Shown in pieces: positions 48,398 to 58,098 of a stretch of 64,000 nt of DNA. The first letter of the stretch is position 1; each line of letters starts with the position of its first letter. This stretch comes from Nocardioides marmorisolisilvae (GTDB lineage Bacteria > Actinomycetota > Actinomycetes > Propionibacteriales > Nocardioidaceae). Location: positions 3,162,001 through 3,226,000 of the forward strand of contig NZ_CP134227.1 in the NCBI RefSeq assembly GCF_031656915.1, read 5' to 3'. The translations under genes were made by a program, and so were the position numbers. A model generated the notes under the pieces. The model was not told where the DNA came from, made no database searches, and saw only the letters and a program-made list of their open reading frames with translations.

Positions 48398-50183
48398 TCC
48401 GCAGCACCCGCTCGCGCTCGCGCGCCTCCTGCTGGTCACGGGCGCGGCCGAACAGCAGCTGCGGCAGCGAGACGATCCCGACGGCCCGGGTCGGGTCGTC
48501 GCGATCGACCACCGGCATCGTGGTCACCCCGGCCACCGCCATCAGCTCGGCGACGTGGCGCAGCGTCTGGTCCGCGTGGGTCACCACCGGGTCGCTGGTG
48601 ACCAGCTCTCCGACCGTGGTCGCCTCCTTGTCGCCGTGCGTGGCGGCGAACAGCTCGCCCCGGGGCACCACTCCGGCCAGCGTGCCGTCGGCAGCGACCA
48701 CCGGGTAGAGCTGCTGACGCCAGGCCGCGTAGTTGTCGTCGGGCGCCTCGAGGGCGGCGTACGCCGTGGCGACGTCGAGGCCCTCGGTGAACTCCACGAC
48801 ATCGGTGGTCATCACCTCGCCGACGAACAGGATCTCCAGCGGGTCCACGTCGTACTCCCGGCTGAGGTGGTAGCCGCGCCGGGCGATCTTCTCGGTGAGG
48901 ACCGATCGTTTGAGGATCAGCACCGAGATCCCGGTGGCGGTCATCGCGGCGATGATCAGCGGCAGCAGGGCGTCCCACTGGTGGGTCAGCTCCAGCGCGA
49001 ACACGATGCCAGTGAAGGGCGAGCGCATCACCCCGCCGAGCACGCCGGCCAGTCCGATCAGGGCCCAGAAGCCGAGCCCGACCTCGGGGAAGACGTGTGC
49101 CTCCAGCGCGCCGATGGCGCCGCCGATCATGAACATCGGCGCGAGCACGCCGCCCGACGTGCCCGAGCCCAGCGAGAGCGACCAGATCAGCGTCTTGGTG
49201 ATCAGGATCCCGACGACCAGGCCGAGCCCGATCGAGCCGGTCAGCTCCATCCGGATGATGTTGTAGCCCACGCCCAGTGCCTCCGGGGTGAACAGGCCGC
49301 CGATGCCGATGATCACGCCGCCGATCGCCGGCCACCACATCCAGTGCACGGGCAGGCGCCGGAAGGTGTCCTCGGAGGCGTAGACCAGCGCGGTGGCGAG
49401 CACCGCGAGGATGGCCGAGATGACTCCGGACACCAGGCAGAGGAGGTACGTCGAGAGGTCGATGTGCAGGGTGGCGTTGGCCAGGAAGATGGCCCCGGAG
49501 CCGAGCAGCGGCTGGCGGATGATCGTGGCGACGCACACCGCGCCGGCCACGGGGATCAGGCTGCGCGGCCGGAACTCGAAGAGCAGCATCTCCGCGGCCA
49601 GCAGGATCGCGGCGAGCGGTGAGTTGAAGGTCGCGGCCATGCCCGCCGCCGAGCCGGCCACCAGCAGCGTCTTGCGTTCGTCGGCGGTCAGCCGCAGGAA
49701 CTGTGCGAACAGCGAACCGAGGGCGCCGCCGGTCATGATGATCGGGCCCTCGGCGCCGAACGGGCCGCCGGTGCCGATCGCGATCGCCGACGAGATCGGC
49801 TTGAGTACGGCGACCCGCGGCTCCACCTTGCTGCCGCCCAGCAGGATCGCCTCGATCGCCTCGGGCATGCCGTGCCCCCGGATCTTCTCGGAGCCGTAAC
49901 GGGCCATCACGCCGATGACCAGACCGCCGAGGGTGGGCGCGAGCAGGATCACCCACCACGGACTGTGTCCCGAGCCCGGCGCGACGAGCTGGGTGTCGAC
50001 ACGGTGATAGAAGATCGCGTTGGTGATCAGCCCGATGAGCCGGAGCAGCGCCCAGGCGGTGACGCCGGCGACCGCGCCGACGGGCAGCGCGAGCGCGGTG
50101 ATCACCAGGATGCGAGGAGTGGTGGAGAAGTCGCCGAGGTGGCGGACATCGCGCACCTGGGGCTGGTCGGAGATCGGTTGCAA
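48378..50183 (-). CDS. ClC chloride channel/antiporter with CBS domains
   Basis: This 601-aa membrane protein has selectivity-filter regions GHGMPEAIEA, GTGGPFGAEGP (with the gating Glu) and GGVLAPMFMIGG. Two CBS domains occupy about residues 445-585 (GEVMTTDVVEFTEG and ELVTSDPVVTHADQTL) and may bind adenine nucleotides. TTG 50183 is the longest plausible start; GTG 50156 is an alternative. It probably exchanges Cl- and H+. It is divergent from a MarR-type gene. Confidence 0.9.
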   Translation of the reverse strand: MQPISDQPQVRDVRHLGDFSTTPRILVITALALPVGAVAGVTAWALLRLIGLITNAIFYHRVDTQLVAPGSGHSPWWVILLAPTLGGLVIGVMARYGSEKIRGHGMPEAIEAILLGGSKVEPRVAVLKPISSAIAIGTGGPFGAEGPIIMTGGALGSLFAQFLRLTADERKTLLVAGSAAGMAATFNSPLAAILLAAEMLLFEFRPRSLIPVAGAVCVATIIRQPLLGSGAIFLANATLHIDLSTYLLCLVSGVISAILAVLATALVYASEDTFRRLPVHWMWWPAIGGVIIGIGGLFTPEALGVGYNIIRMELTGSIGLGLVVGILITKTLIWSLSLGSGTSGGVLAPMFMIGGAIGALEAHVFPEVGLGFWALIGLAGVLGGVMRSPFTGIVFALELTHQWDALLPLIIAAMTATGISVLILKRSVLTEKIARRGYHLSREYDVDPLEILFVGEVMTTDVVEFTEGLDVATAYAALEAPDDNYAAWRQQLYPVVAADGTLAGVVPRGELFAATHGDKEATTVGELVTSDPVVTHADQTLRHVAELMAVAGVTTMPVVDRDDPTRAVGIVSLPQLLFGRARDQQEARERERVLRIRLVGR

Positions 50184-50245
50184 CGTGAGCCTTGCCGGTT
50201 CGAGGGTCTTCGGTTAGATCGTGCCGCGACATATTATCCTGAACC

Positions 50246-50683
50246 ATGCCGACAGATGCCGAGTACCAGCGACTGCTCGCCTTTCGGACGCGGCTGCGCC
50301 GGTTCGACCAGTGGAGCAGGCAGGCCGCGGAGCAGCGCGGACTCACCCACGCGCAGCACCAGCTGCTGCTCGCGGTCCGGGGCAGCGGCACCGGTCGTGG
50401 TCCGACGATCGGCGACGTCGCCGACGCCCTGATGGTCAAGCACCACACCGCCACCGGATTGGTGGACCGGACCCAGGAGCTCGGGCTGGTCGAGCGCGTC
50501 CGCGACGCGGACGACTCCCGGCGGGTGCATCTCCGGCTCACCCGCAAGGGGCACCGGATCCTCCGTGAGCTGACCGACGTACATCTCGAGGAACTGCGCC
50601 GGCTCGGGCCGATGCTCGGTCCGATGCTCGACCCGCTGGCCGAGCCGATCCCTGGTTCGGAGCAGGTGGGCACGCCGGACTAG
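50246..50683 (+). CDS. MarR family regulator
   Basis: This 145-aa winged-helix regulator has GLTHAQHQLLLAVRGSG and the recognition region TIGDVADALMVKHHTATGLVDRTQELG, followed by the wing RVRDADDSRRVHLRLTRKG. TATTAT lies eight bases before the ATG. The stop TAG doubles as the start of the -10 box of the following peptidase gene. The target is unknown; the divergent ClC gene 62 bp away is the natural candidate. Confidence 0.88.
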   Translation: MPTDAEYQRLLAFRTRLRRFDQWSRQAAEQRGLTHAQHQLLLAVRGSGTGRGPTIGDVADALMVKHHTATGLVDRTQELGLVERVRDADDSRRVHLRLTRKGHRILRELTDVHLEELRRLGPMLGPMLDPLAEPIPGSEQVGTPD

Positions 50684-50686
50684 TGT
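50681..50686 (+). promoter_or_regulatory. -10 box overlapping the marR stop, leaderless peptidase gene
   Basis: TAGTGT begins with the TAG stop codon of the MarR gene. Seven bases later is ATG 50694. Confidence 0.55.
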
Positions 50687-50693
50687 CCCCTGC

Positions 50694-52037
50694 ATGCCGC
50701 TGACAACTGAGGAGATCCGGGCCCGCGTGGCCGACGTACTGCCCGACGTACGACGTGACCTGGAGGATCTCGTTCGGATCCAGTCGGTGAGTGCCGACCC
50801 GGCCCGTCGTGCTGAGGTGGAGCGTTGCGCCGAGGCGGTTCGGGCGCTGCTGGAGGCAGAGGGAGCAACCGCCCGGGTCGTGCGGCACGGCGACGACGGA
50901 CCGCCGGCGGTGATTGCGCACAAGCCGGGCCCGGAGGGTGCGCCCACGGTGTTGCTCTACGCCCACCACGACGTCCAACCCGAGAACGACCACGCCGACT
51001 GGGACACCCCGCCGTGGGAGCCGACCGAGCGTGGGGAGCGTCTCTACGGTCGCGGCGCCGCCGACGACAAGGCGGGCATCGCGACCCACCTCGCCGCGCT
51101 CAGGGTCTTCGGCGACGACCTTCCGGTCGAGGTCGTCGTGTTCGTCGAGGGCGAGGAGGAGGTCGGCTCCGACACCCTGCCCGACCTTCTGCGCGCGCAC
51201 CGCGACGAGCTCGCCGCCGACGTGATCGTCATCGCCGACAGCGGCAACTGGGACATCGGCGTGCCCGCGCTGACCACCAGCCTCCGCGGCTTGGTGCGCG
51301 TGGACATCGAGATCCGCACGCTGACCCATGCCGTGCACTCGGGCATGTGGGGCGGCCTCGTGCCCGATGCCCTGATCACCCTCGCCCGGATGATCGCCAC
51401 CCTGCATGACGACCAGGGCAACGTTGCGGTCGAGGGCCTGCACGGCGGACCGGCCGCCGACGTGGAGTACCCCGAGGAGCGGCTGCGCGCGGAGTCCGGC
51501 GCGGTGCCGGGCATCGAGTGGATCGGGTCCGGCCCGATCGTCGAGCGGCTGTGGACCAAGCCGGCGCTGTCCATCACCGGCATCGACGCCCCGAAGGTCG
51601 ACGGTGCCTCCAACACCCTGACCCCGGCGGCGCGCGCGAAGATCTCGCTGCGGGTGGCGCCCGGCGACACGACTGCGAACGCGCTGGACTGCCTCCGTCG
51701 GCACCTCGAGGCCCGAGTGCCGTGGGGGGCGCAGTTCGCCCTGACCGTCGTGGACACCGGCGAGGCGGCATCGATCGACACCACCGGTCCGGCGTACGAC
51801 GCGGCGCGCGCGGCCTTCAAGGAGGCCTGGGACGGCACCGACGCGGTCGACATGGGAGTCGGCGGGTCGATCCCCTTCATTGCCGAGTTCCTGGAGAGCT
51901 TCCCGGACGCGAGCGTGCTGGTGACCGGGGTCGAGGATCCCGACACCCGTGCCCACGGCGCCAACGAGGGCCTGCACCTGCCCGAGTTCGAGCGGGTGCT
52001 GCTCGCCGAGGCGCTGATGCTGGCGAAGCTGGCCTGA
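50694..52037 (+). CDS. M20 family metallopeptidase (dipeptidase)
   Basis: This 447-aa di-zinc aminoacyl-peptidase has metal ligands in VLLYAHHDVQPEN, GRGAADDKAG, VEGEEEVGS and the late HGANEGLHLPE. A dimerisation domain lies between about residues 190 and 340. It probably hydrolyses dipeptides or N-acyl amino acids in the cytosol, as no signal peptide is present. The PucR-type regulator follows after 7 bp. Confidence 0.9.
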   Translation: MPLTTEEIRARVADVLPDVRRDLEDLVRIQSVSADPARRAEVERCAEAVRALLEAEGATARVVRHGDDGPPAVIAHKPGPEGAPTVLLYAHHDVQPENDHADWDTPPWEPTERGERLYGRGAADDKAGIATHLAALRVFGDDLPVEVVVFVEGEEEVGSDTLPDLLRAHRDELAADVIVIADSGNWDIGVPALTTSLRGLVRVDIEIRTLTHAVHSGMWGGLVPDALITLARMIATLHDDQGNVAVEGLHGGPAADVEYPEERLRAESGAVPGIEWIGSGPIVERLWTKPALSITGIDAPKVDGASNTLTPAARAKISLRVAPGDTTANALDCLRRHLEARVPWGAQFALTVVDTGEAASIDTTGPAYDAARAAFKEAWDGTDAVDMGVGGSIPFIAEFLESFPDASVLVTGVEDPDTRAHGANEGLHLPEFERVLLAEALMLAKLA

Positions 52038-52044
52038 GCCGACC

Positions 52045-53226
52045 GTGTCCGCGACGTCGCGCGGCTTCCTCGCCGGTCACCGAGCGGCCCGGCTCGAGGC
52101 GCTGACCGACCTCCTGGTCGCGGCGATCGTCGACGAGAACGCCGGCTACCGGACCGTGCCGGTGGTGCCGCTCGACGACCTGCGCAGGTCGTGCCACGAC
52201 AACGTCGACCGGGTCCTGGAGTTGCTGGGCCGCAGTGTCGCCGGCGAGGACGTCGCCGAGGGACCGTGGTACGACGCCGCCGTACAGACCGGGCATCGGC
52301 GGGCCCGCCAGGGCTTCCCGCTCGACGACGTGCTCGGCTCCTTCCGGATCGGCGGCCGGCTGATCTGGCAGGACCTCGTCGAGCAGGCCGACGGCGATGC
52401 CGACCTCGACGCCGACGAGCTGCGCGGCATCGGCACCCGGCTGTGGGAGGTCGTCGACCGCACCTCCTCCCACGTCGCACGCGCCTACCACGAGGCCGAG
52501 CGTGACCTCGTGCGCGCGGACGAGCAGCGTGGCGCCGCCCTCTGGGAGGAGCTCCTCCGCGGTCGGGCGCGGGAGCCGGCCTTCGCGGCCAGCGCGGCGC
52601 AGACCCTCGACCTGCCAGCCGCTGGACCCTACGCGGCGGTCGCACTGTCCGGCTCCGTCGACGACCCCTCCGCGCACCTGGGCCGGGTCGGACTGGTCTC
52701 GGCCTGGCACCGGCGGACCGACGCGGTGATCGGTGTCGTCGCGCTCGGTCGGCACGGCGTGTCCGTCGTCGTCTCCGCGCTCGTCTCGTCCGGTGCCCGG
52801 GGCGGGGTCTCCGGGCGGGTCGCCGATCTCGCGGAGATCGACACCGCGTTCGACCAGGCCGCGGTCACCCTGCGGACCGTCCCGCGCGGAGTCGCCCAGG
52901 TCGCGGCGTACGACGACCGCCTGCTCGCGGCCCTGCTGCTCGACTCCCCGAAGGTCGCCGACCGCCTGGTACGCCGGTGGCTCCAGCCGCTGCTCGACCT
53001 GCCCCCGGCCGAGTCGCGGGTGCTGCTGACCACCCTGCGTGCCTGGGTGGACTCCGGCGGTGCGATCACCAGGACCGCCGAGCTGGCCCACTGTCACCGC
53101 AACACCGCGATGAACCGGATCGCCAGGATCGGCACCCTGCTGGACATGAACCTCGGTGAGGGCTCGGTGCCCGTGGAGATCCCGATCGCGCTGGTGTGGC
53201 TCGACCTCTCGACGCCGGCGTCCTGA
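52045..53226 (+). CDS. PucR/CdaR-type helix-turn-helix regulator
   Basis: This 393-aa regulator carries its DNA-binding HTH_30 domain at the C-terminus: LLTTLRAWVDSGGAITRTAELAHCHRNTAMNRIARI. The preceding region is a GGDEF-like CdaR domain without active-site motifs. An N-terminal RsbRD-like helical part (residues 1-150) contains GFPLDDVLGSFRIGGRLIWQ. PucR proteins often control purine or aldehyde oxidation genes, and the molybdenum hydroxylase genes directly downstream are the likely targets. GTG 52045 has no clear ribosome site. Confidence 0.8.
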   Translation: MSATSRGFLAGHRAARLEALTDLLVAAIVDENAGYRTVPVVPLDDLRRSCHDNVDRVLELLGRSVAGEDVAEGPWYDAAVQTGHRRARQGFPLDDVLGSFRIGGRLIWQDLVEQADGDADLDADELRGIGTRLWEVVDRTSSHVARAYHEAERDLVRADEQRGAALWEELLRGRAREPAFAASAAQTLDLPAAGPYAAVALSGSVDDPSAHLGRVGLVSAWHRRTDAVIGVVALGRHGVSVVVSALVSSGARGGVSGRVADLAEIDTAFDQAAVTLRTVPRGVAQVAAYDDRLLAALLLDSPKVADRLVRRWLQPLLDLPPAESRVLLTTLRAWVDSGGAITRTAELAHCHRNTAMNRIARIGTLLDMNLGEGSVPVEIPIALVWLDLSTPAS

Positions 53227-53379
53227 GCCGGGGTGGGCAGTCTGCCCAGCCAGGCGTCGGCCCTTCTGGGCGCTGCGCCTCTGTGCGCCCGACGTGACCC
53301 GTGCCACAGTGGGGGCAGGGAGGGCAGACCAGGGCGGCGTCTCGGGAGCGACGTGGCCGCGACGGAAGGACTGCCCGCA

Positions 53380-55728
53380 ATGGCCACACGGCACGACGGC
53401 GACCAGGCTGCCTCGGGCGCGGACACCGGCCCCGCTCCGGTCGGACGACGCACGTTCCTCGGCTACGTGCTCGGCGGGGCCACGCTCGCGGTCGCGGTCG
53501 ACCTCGGCGCCGGCGTCGTCGGCGGCGCACCGGCGTACGCATCGGTGCCCTCACTGCCGCAGATCGCCGAACTGTACGACCTCGAGGACGCCCAGACCGA
53601 TGCGGCCCGACCGACCGCGAACCTGATCACCGTGGTCGTCGACGACCACGGCGATGCGCACTTCGCGATCCCGAGGATGGAGGTCGGTCAGGGGATCACC
53701 ACCTCGACGACGATGATCATCGCCGAGGAGCTCGACCTGCCGCTCGACAAGGTGCACGTCACCCTTGCGCCGGCCCGTCCGGAGCTGGAGTTCAACCAGC
53801 TCACCGGTGGGTCGAACAGCACGGTCTCGACGTACACGCCGATCCGGGTCGCCGCCGCGATAGCGCGCAAGGCGCTTCTGGATGCCGCCGCGATCGAGCT
53901 GGGTTCGGTGGTCGCGCTGCTGAAGTCGAAGGACGGCGTGATCACCGCCCCGGACGGGACGTCGACGACCTATGCGGCGATGGCCGCGAAGGCCGCGAGT
54001 CCGACCACGAAGGAGGTGTCGGTCGCGCTGAAGCAGCGCAGCGCCTTCACGATGGTGGGCACTCCGCAGAACCGGGTCGATGCGCTGGACATCGTCACCG
54101 GCCGGAAGAAGTTCTCGATGGACCTCGACGTGCCGGGCGCCCTGCCGACGATGCTGTGCCGGCCGCCGACCCTGAACGGCAGCCCGAAGGCGGTGCGCAA
54201 CAAGGCCGAGGTGCTCTCCATGCCGGGAGTGACCGACGTGGCGATCATCCCCACGGGGGTGGCGGTGCGCGCGCAGACCTTCGGTCAGTGCATCGACGGC
54301 GTCCGGGCGCTGCAGGTCGACTGGAATCCCGGCACGGTCGAAGGAGAGTCCGACGACACGATCCTCGCCGAGCTGAGGAAGGCAGAGCTGCCGCTCGCGG
54401 CACCGAAGGTGCCGGTGCTGGCCAAGACCCTCGACGCGCGCTTCGAGTTCATGTTCAAGTCGAGCGCGGCGCTCGAGCCGTACTGCGCGATCGCCGACGT
54501 GCGTCCGGACTCCGCCGAGGTGTGGGCCGGTCTGAAGGTGCCGATCGTGGCGCAGGTCGATGTCGCCCACGCGGTGGGGCTGCCCCAGCACAAGGTGAAG
54601 GTCAACGTGATCACCGGCGGCGGGTCGTTCGGGCACAAGCTGTTCGGCAACCACGCCATCGAGGCGGCGCAGGCCTCCAAGGCGATCGGCAAGCCGGTCA
54701 AGCTCATGTGGCACCGGGCCGACGAGCCACGCCAGGGCCGGGCCCACCCGATGACCACGTCGCGGATCCGGGTGACCCACCTCGGGGCCCAGGTGCTCAC
54801 CTTCGAGCAGCGACACACCAGCGTCTCGACCGACTTCTCCCACGGGTTCGGCGAGATGGTGTCCTCGCTCGGCTCCAAGCTCCCCGGCGGCCTGGGCAAT
54901 CTCGGCTACGCGGAGATCATCTTCAACCTGACCCAGGAGCTGCCCTACAACTTCGGCGTGGTCAGCCAGTCGCTGACCGAGACCGACAGGCGGTTCAACA
55001 CCGGCAGCATGCGCAACATCTACTCGCCCGACGTCGCCACCGCGAACGAGCTGGTGGTCGACCAGCTCGCGGCGGCGATGAAGAAGGACCCGGTGGCGTT
55101 CCGGCTGGCGTTCCTGAAGGACGACCGCACCCGTGCCCTGCTGAAGAAGGTCGCCGAGGTCGGCAAGTGGGGTCGTCCGATGGCACCGGGCACGGCGCAG
55201 GGCATCGCCATCCACAAGGAGTACAAGGGTGCGACCGCCGTACTCGTCGAGATCGACTGCCGTCCGGCCACGGTGAACCGGAAGATCTACCACGCCGTCA
55301 CCGGCCCCCGGGTGACCCGGGCGGTGTTCGGTGTGGATGCCGGTCTGGTGATCAACCCGCGCGGACTCGAGGCCCAGATGATGGGCGGGCTCAGTGACGG
55401 GATGGCGCTGATCCTGACCAGCAGCCTGCACCTGCAGGACGGCCACTTCCTGGAGGCCAGCTGGGACAACTACTTCTACACGCGGCAGTGGAACACGCCG
55501 CTGGAGTTCCAGTGCATCGTGATGCCCTCGGACTCCCAGCAGCCGGGTGGCGCCGGCGAGGCTGGGGTGGCGGCCTCGGCGGCGGCGACCGCGTGCGCCT
55601 ACGCCCGCGCCACCGGCACCCTGCCCACTCGCTTCCCGATCAACCACGACACGTTGTCGTTCGAGGTCAAGCCCTTCGTCCCGCCGCTGCCGGAGTCCCC
55701 GACGGACGGCCTGAGCCACACCTACTGA
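53380..55728 (+). CDS. Exported molybdopterin-binding hydroxylase large subunit (IorB-like)
   Basis: This 782-aa catalytic subunit of a xanthine-oxidase-family enzyme has a Tat signal, GRRTFLGYVLGGATLAV, near residue 23. Cofactor regions include ARPELEFNQLTGGSNSTVST, ITGGGSFGHKLFGNHAIEA and the presumed catalytic Glu in GGAGEAGVAAS. It resembles isoquinoline 1-oxidoreductase or aldehyde dehydrogenase large subunits; the substrate is unknown. GGAAGGA precedes ATG 53380. The iron-sulfur subunit follows, but no FAD subunit does. Confidence 0.88.
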   Translation: MATRHDGDQAASGADTGPAPVGRRTFLGYVLGGATLAVAVDLGAGVVGGAPAYASVPSLPQIAELYDLEDAQTDAARPTANLITVVVDDHGDAHFAIPRMEVGQGITTSTTMIIAEELDLPLDKVHVTLAPARPELEFNQLTGGSNSTVSTYTPIRVAAAIARKALLDAAAIELGSVVALLKSKDGVITAPDGTSTTYAAMAAKAASPTTKEVSVALKQRSAFTMVGTPQNRVDALDIVTGRKKFSMDLDVPGALPTMLCRPPTLNGSPKAVRNKAEVLSMPGVTDVAIIPTGVAVRAQTFGQCIDGVRALQVDWNPGTVEGESDDTILAELRKAELPLAAPKVPVLAKTLDARFEFMFKSSAALEPYCAIADVRPDSAEVWAGLKVPIVAQVDVAHAVGLPQHKVKVNVITGGGSFGHKLFGNHAIEAAQASKAIGKPVKLMWHRADEPRQGRAHPMTTSRIRVTHLGAQVLTFEQRHTSVSTDFSHGFGEMVSSLGSKLPGGLGNLGYAEIIFNLTQELPYNFGVVSQSLTETDRRFNTGSMRNIYSPDVATANELVVDQLAAAMKKDPVAFRLAFLKDDRTRALLKKVAEVGKWGRPMAPGTAQGIAIHKEYKGATAVLVEIDCRPATVNRKIYHAVTGPRVTRAVFGVDAGLVINPRGLEAQMMGGLSDGMALILTSSLHLQDGHFLEASWDNYFYTRQWNTPLEFQCIVMPSDSQQPGGAGEAGVAASAAATACAYARATGTLPTRFPINHDTLSFEVKPFVPPLPESPTDGLSHTY

Positions 55729-55736
55729 GGAGCGAC

Positions 55737-56213
55737 ATGCCCCAGCACACCTTCATCCTCAACGGCAAGACGGTCACGGTGGACGTCGACGACGACGTCC
55801 GCGTGCTCTGGGTGTTGCGCGACGTCCTCGGCGTCACGGGACCCAAGTACGGCTGCGGGATCAACGTCTGCAAGGCCTGCACCTCGCACATCAACGGCAA
55901 GGCGTTCAACCCGTGCTCGGTGCGGGTCGCCGACCTCACGCCCACCGACGAGGTCACCACGATCGAGGGCCTGCCGGCGACGGTGGGCAAGGATCTGCAC
56001 CCGATGCAGCAGGCCTGGCTGGACCGCGACGTCGCCCAGTGCGGCTACTGCCAGCCGGGCCAGATCATGGCCGCGGTCGCCAAGGTGCACCAGGCCCGGG
56101 CCGAGGGTCATGAGATCACCGATGCCGACCTCGATGAGATCCGCAACGTCTGCCGCTGCGGCACCTACGTACGAATCCGCGAGGCGATCAAGGAGGGGGC
56201 AGCCGGGATGTGA
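55737..56213 (+). CDS. [2Fe-2S] hydroxylase small subunit (IorA-like)
   Basis: This 158-aa electron-transfer subunit pairs with the preceding large subunit. The plant-type cluster is bound by Cys in KYGCGINVCKACTSH plus NPCSV, and the second cluster by QCGYCQPGQ and NVCRCGTY. It has no signal peptide, so it is presumably exported folded with the large subunit through Tat. GAGGAG overlapping the previous stop is its ribosome site. Confidence 0.92.
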   Translation: MPQHTFILNGKTVTVDVDDDVRVLWVLRDVLGVTGPKYGCGINVCKACTSHINGKAFNPCSVRVADLTPTDEVTTIEGLPATVGKDLHPMQQAWLDRDVAQCGYCQPGQIMAAVAKVHQARAEGHEITDADLDEIRNVCRCGTYVRIREAIKEGAAGM

Positions 56214-56226
56214 GGTCCGCGGGCGG

Positions 56227-58011
56227 TCACCGCAGCGGGAGGCGTACGACGAACTCGCTGCCGCGTCCGGGCTCCGAGCTCACCGCGATGGTCCCCTCGT
56301 GGCGCTCGACGACCTTGGCCACGATCGACAGGCCAAGGCCGGTGCCCGGCCGGTTCAGCGCCTCGACGTTGTTGGTCCGGAAGAACTCCTCGAAGAGCCT
56401 GGGCTGGTCGGCCTCGTCGATGCCGAGCCCGTTGTCGATGAAGCGGACCACCGCAACGCCGTCCTCGATGCCCACCACGACCCGGATGGCACCGCCGTCG
56501 GGTGTGTACTTCAGGGCGTTGCTCAGCAGGTTCACACAGACCACGTCGAGCTCGACGGCGGAGCCTGCGATCCGCACGGGATCCGGGGCGTAGACCGCCG
56601 TGAGGTCCTGCGCATGTGACCTGGCCTGGACGGTGAGCACGTCGACGGCATCGCGGACCCGCTCGTTCAGGTCGACCGCCTCGACGGTCCGCGGTCGTGC
56701 CGGATCGCTGACCCGGCGCAGCTCGAGCAGCTGCTCGACCAGGGCGTTCAGCCGGTCCGCCCCACGGGAGATCGCCGCGAACGACGGGTCCTCGGGCGCG
56801 CCCTCCTCGCGGTGCCGGTCCTCCAGCAGCTCGAGGTGGCCCACGATCATGGTGAGCGGGTTCTTGAACTCGTGCGCGACCATCGCGATCAGCTGGCTCT
56901 TGTAGGCATCGACGGCCCGCAGCTGGTCGACCAGCCGCTGGTCCCGCTCGAAGTTGCGCGCGTTCAGGATCGCGCCGCCCAGGTCGCGGCCGATCTCGAG
57001 GGCCGCGGACGCCTCGGCAGGGGTCCACAGGCCGTGGCTGCCGTCGCGGGTCAGAGCCAGGTTGCCGACGCACTCCTGGCCGACGCCCAGCGGGACCAGC
57101 ATCACCGACGACAGGCCGAGCCCCTCGATGAAGGCCAGCACCTCTGCGGTCTCGGTCTCGCCGATCAGGTCCGTCGGCCGTGAACGGGACAGGATCGCGG
57201 TGCGCTGCTCGCGCCAGGCCCGGTTCGCGGCCCGCTCCGCGATCGCGATGAGGCGGGCCGGCACCCGCGTGGTTCGGATCGACGGCCGGGCCGTTCCGCT
57301 GCCGGGCTCGGTCGGGTCGTCGAAGACGTGCAGCCACATGCTCTGCGCGCGGAAGGCCTCAAGGATGGTGGGCTCGGTCTCGTGCAGCAGCTGGTCGGGG
57401 CCGAGCCGGGCGCTCGCGCTGCGCACGATGCTGCGGGCGGCGTCGGCCAATCGGATCTGCTCGTTGAGTCGCTCGCGTTCGAGCGCCCGCTCCAGCGCTC
57501 GAGCAGCCTGCTCGGCGTACAGCTCGAGGACCCGGCGCCGTTCCGGGTCCGGCCGGCGGCCTCCCTCGGGCAGGTCGACCGACAGCACGCCGATCCACTC
57601 GCCCTGCTCGTTGCACAGGGGGGCGAGGAGCATGTCGAGCGGATGCCAGGCATCAACACCGTCCAGCGGCACCAGGTCGGGGATCCAGGCCGCCTGGAGG
57701 TCAGGCGACAGTCGTTGGTGGGGCACGAACTTCAAGGCGCCCCAGTCCTCCGAGGCGGCGACCTCGGCCTCGATCCGCCACCGCGGCGTGACCGTGCCGA
57801 CCAGCTCGCGGACGCCCGGCTGGTCGCCGGCCACCGCGACGATCTCGAACTCCTGGGGGTCACGCAGCACGTTGAGCGCGGCAACGCCGAACCCGGCCAC
57901 CTTCGCGACGCCCTCGACGATCACCTGGAGCACCTCGGGGAGGCCGCCGCCGTACCAGGCGCCGGCAAGGGCCTGCTCGACGCGCGGCGGCGCTTCGTCG
58001 TGGTCGGTCAT
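56227..58011 (-). CDS. GAF-domain sensor histidine kinase
   Basis: This 594-aa kinase lacks membrane segments. Two GAF-like sensor regions occupy about residues 10-170 and 195-355. The phospho-acceptor box is IAMVAHEFKNPLT, then the N box LLSNALKYTPDGG, the G1 box DNGLGI and the G2 box GTGLGLSI. GGGGGGAGA precedes ATG 58011. No response regulator is adjacent, so it is an orphan. It is convergent with the hydroxylase genes and may sense redox or a small ligand. Confidence 0.9.
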   Translation of the reverse strand: MTDHDEAPPRVEQALAGAWYGGGLPEVLQVIVEGVAKVAGFGVAALNVLRDPQEFEIVAVAGDQPGVRELVGTVTPRWRIEAEVAASEDWGALKFVPHQRLSPDLQAAWIPDLVPLDGVDAWHPLDMLLAPLCNEQGEWIGVLSVDLPEGGRRPDPERRRVLELYAEQAARALERALERERLNEQIRLADAARSIVRSASARLGPDQLLHETEPTILEAFRAQSMWLHVFDDPTEPGSGTARPSIRTTRVPARLIAIAERAANRAWREQRTAILSRSRPTDLIGETETAEVLAFIEGLGLSSVMLVPLGVGQECVGNLALTRDGSHGLWTPAEASAALEIGRDLGGAILNARNFERDQRLVDQLRAVDAYKSQLIAMVAHEFKNPLTMIVGHLELLEDRHREEGAPEDPSFAAISRGADRLNALVEQLLELRRVSDPARPRTVEAVDLNERVRDAVDVLTVQARSHAQDLTAVYAPDPVRIAGSAVELDVVCVNLLSNALKYTPDGGAIRVVVGIEDGVAVVRFIDNGLGIDEADQPRLFEEFFRTNNVEALNRPGTGLGLSIVAKVVERHEGTIAVSSEPGRGSEFVVRLPLR

Positions 58012-58098
58012 GGGTCTCCCCCCGGAGTCAACCGATCCTAACCGCGGGGGGCCCGGGGCGTGGCCGGACCGCGGAGTTGCTGCACGCGCGGTGGGGCG

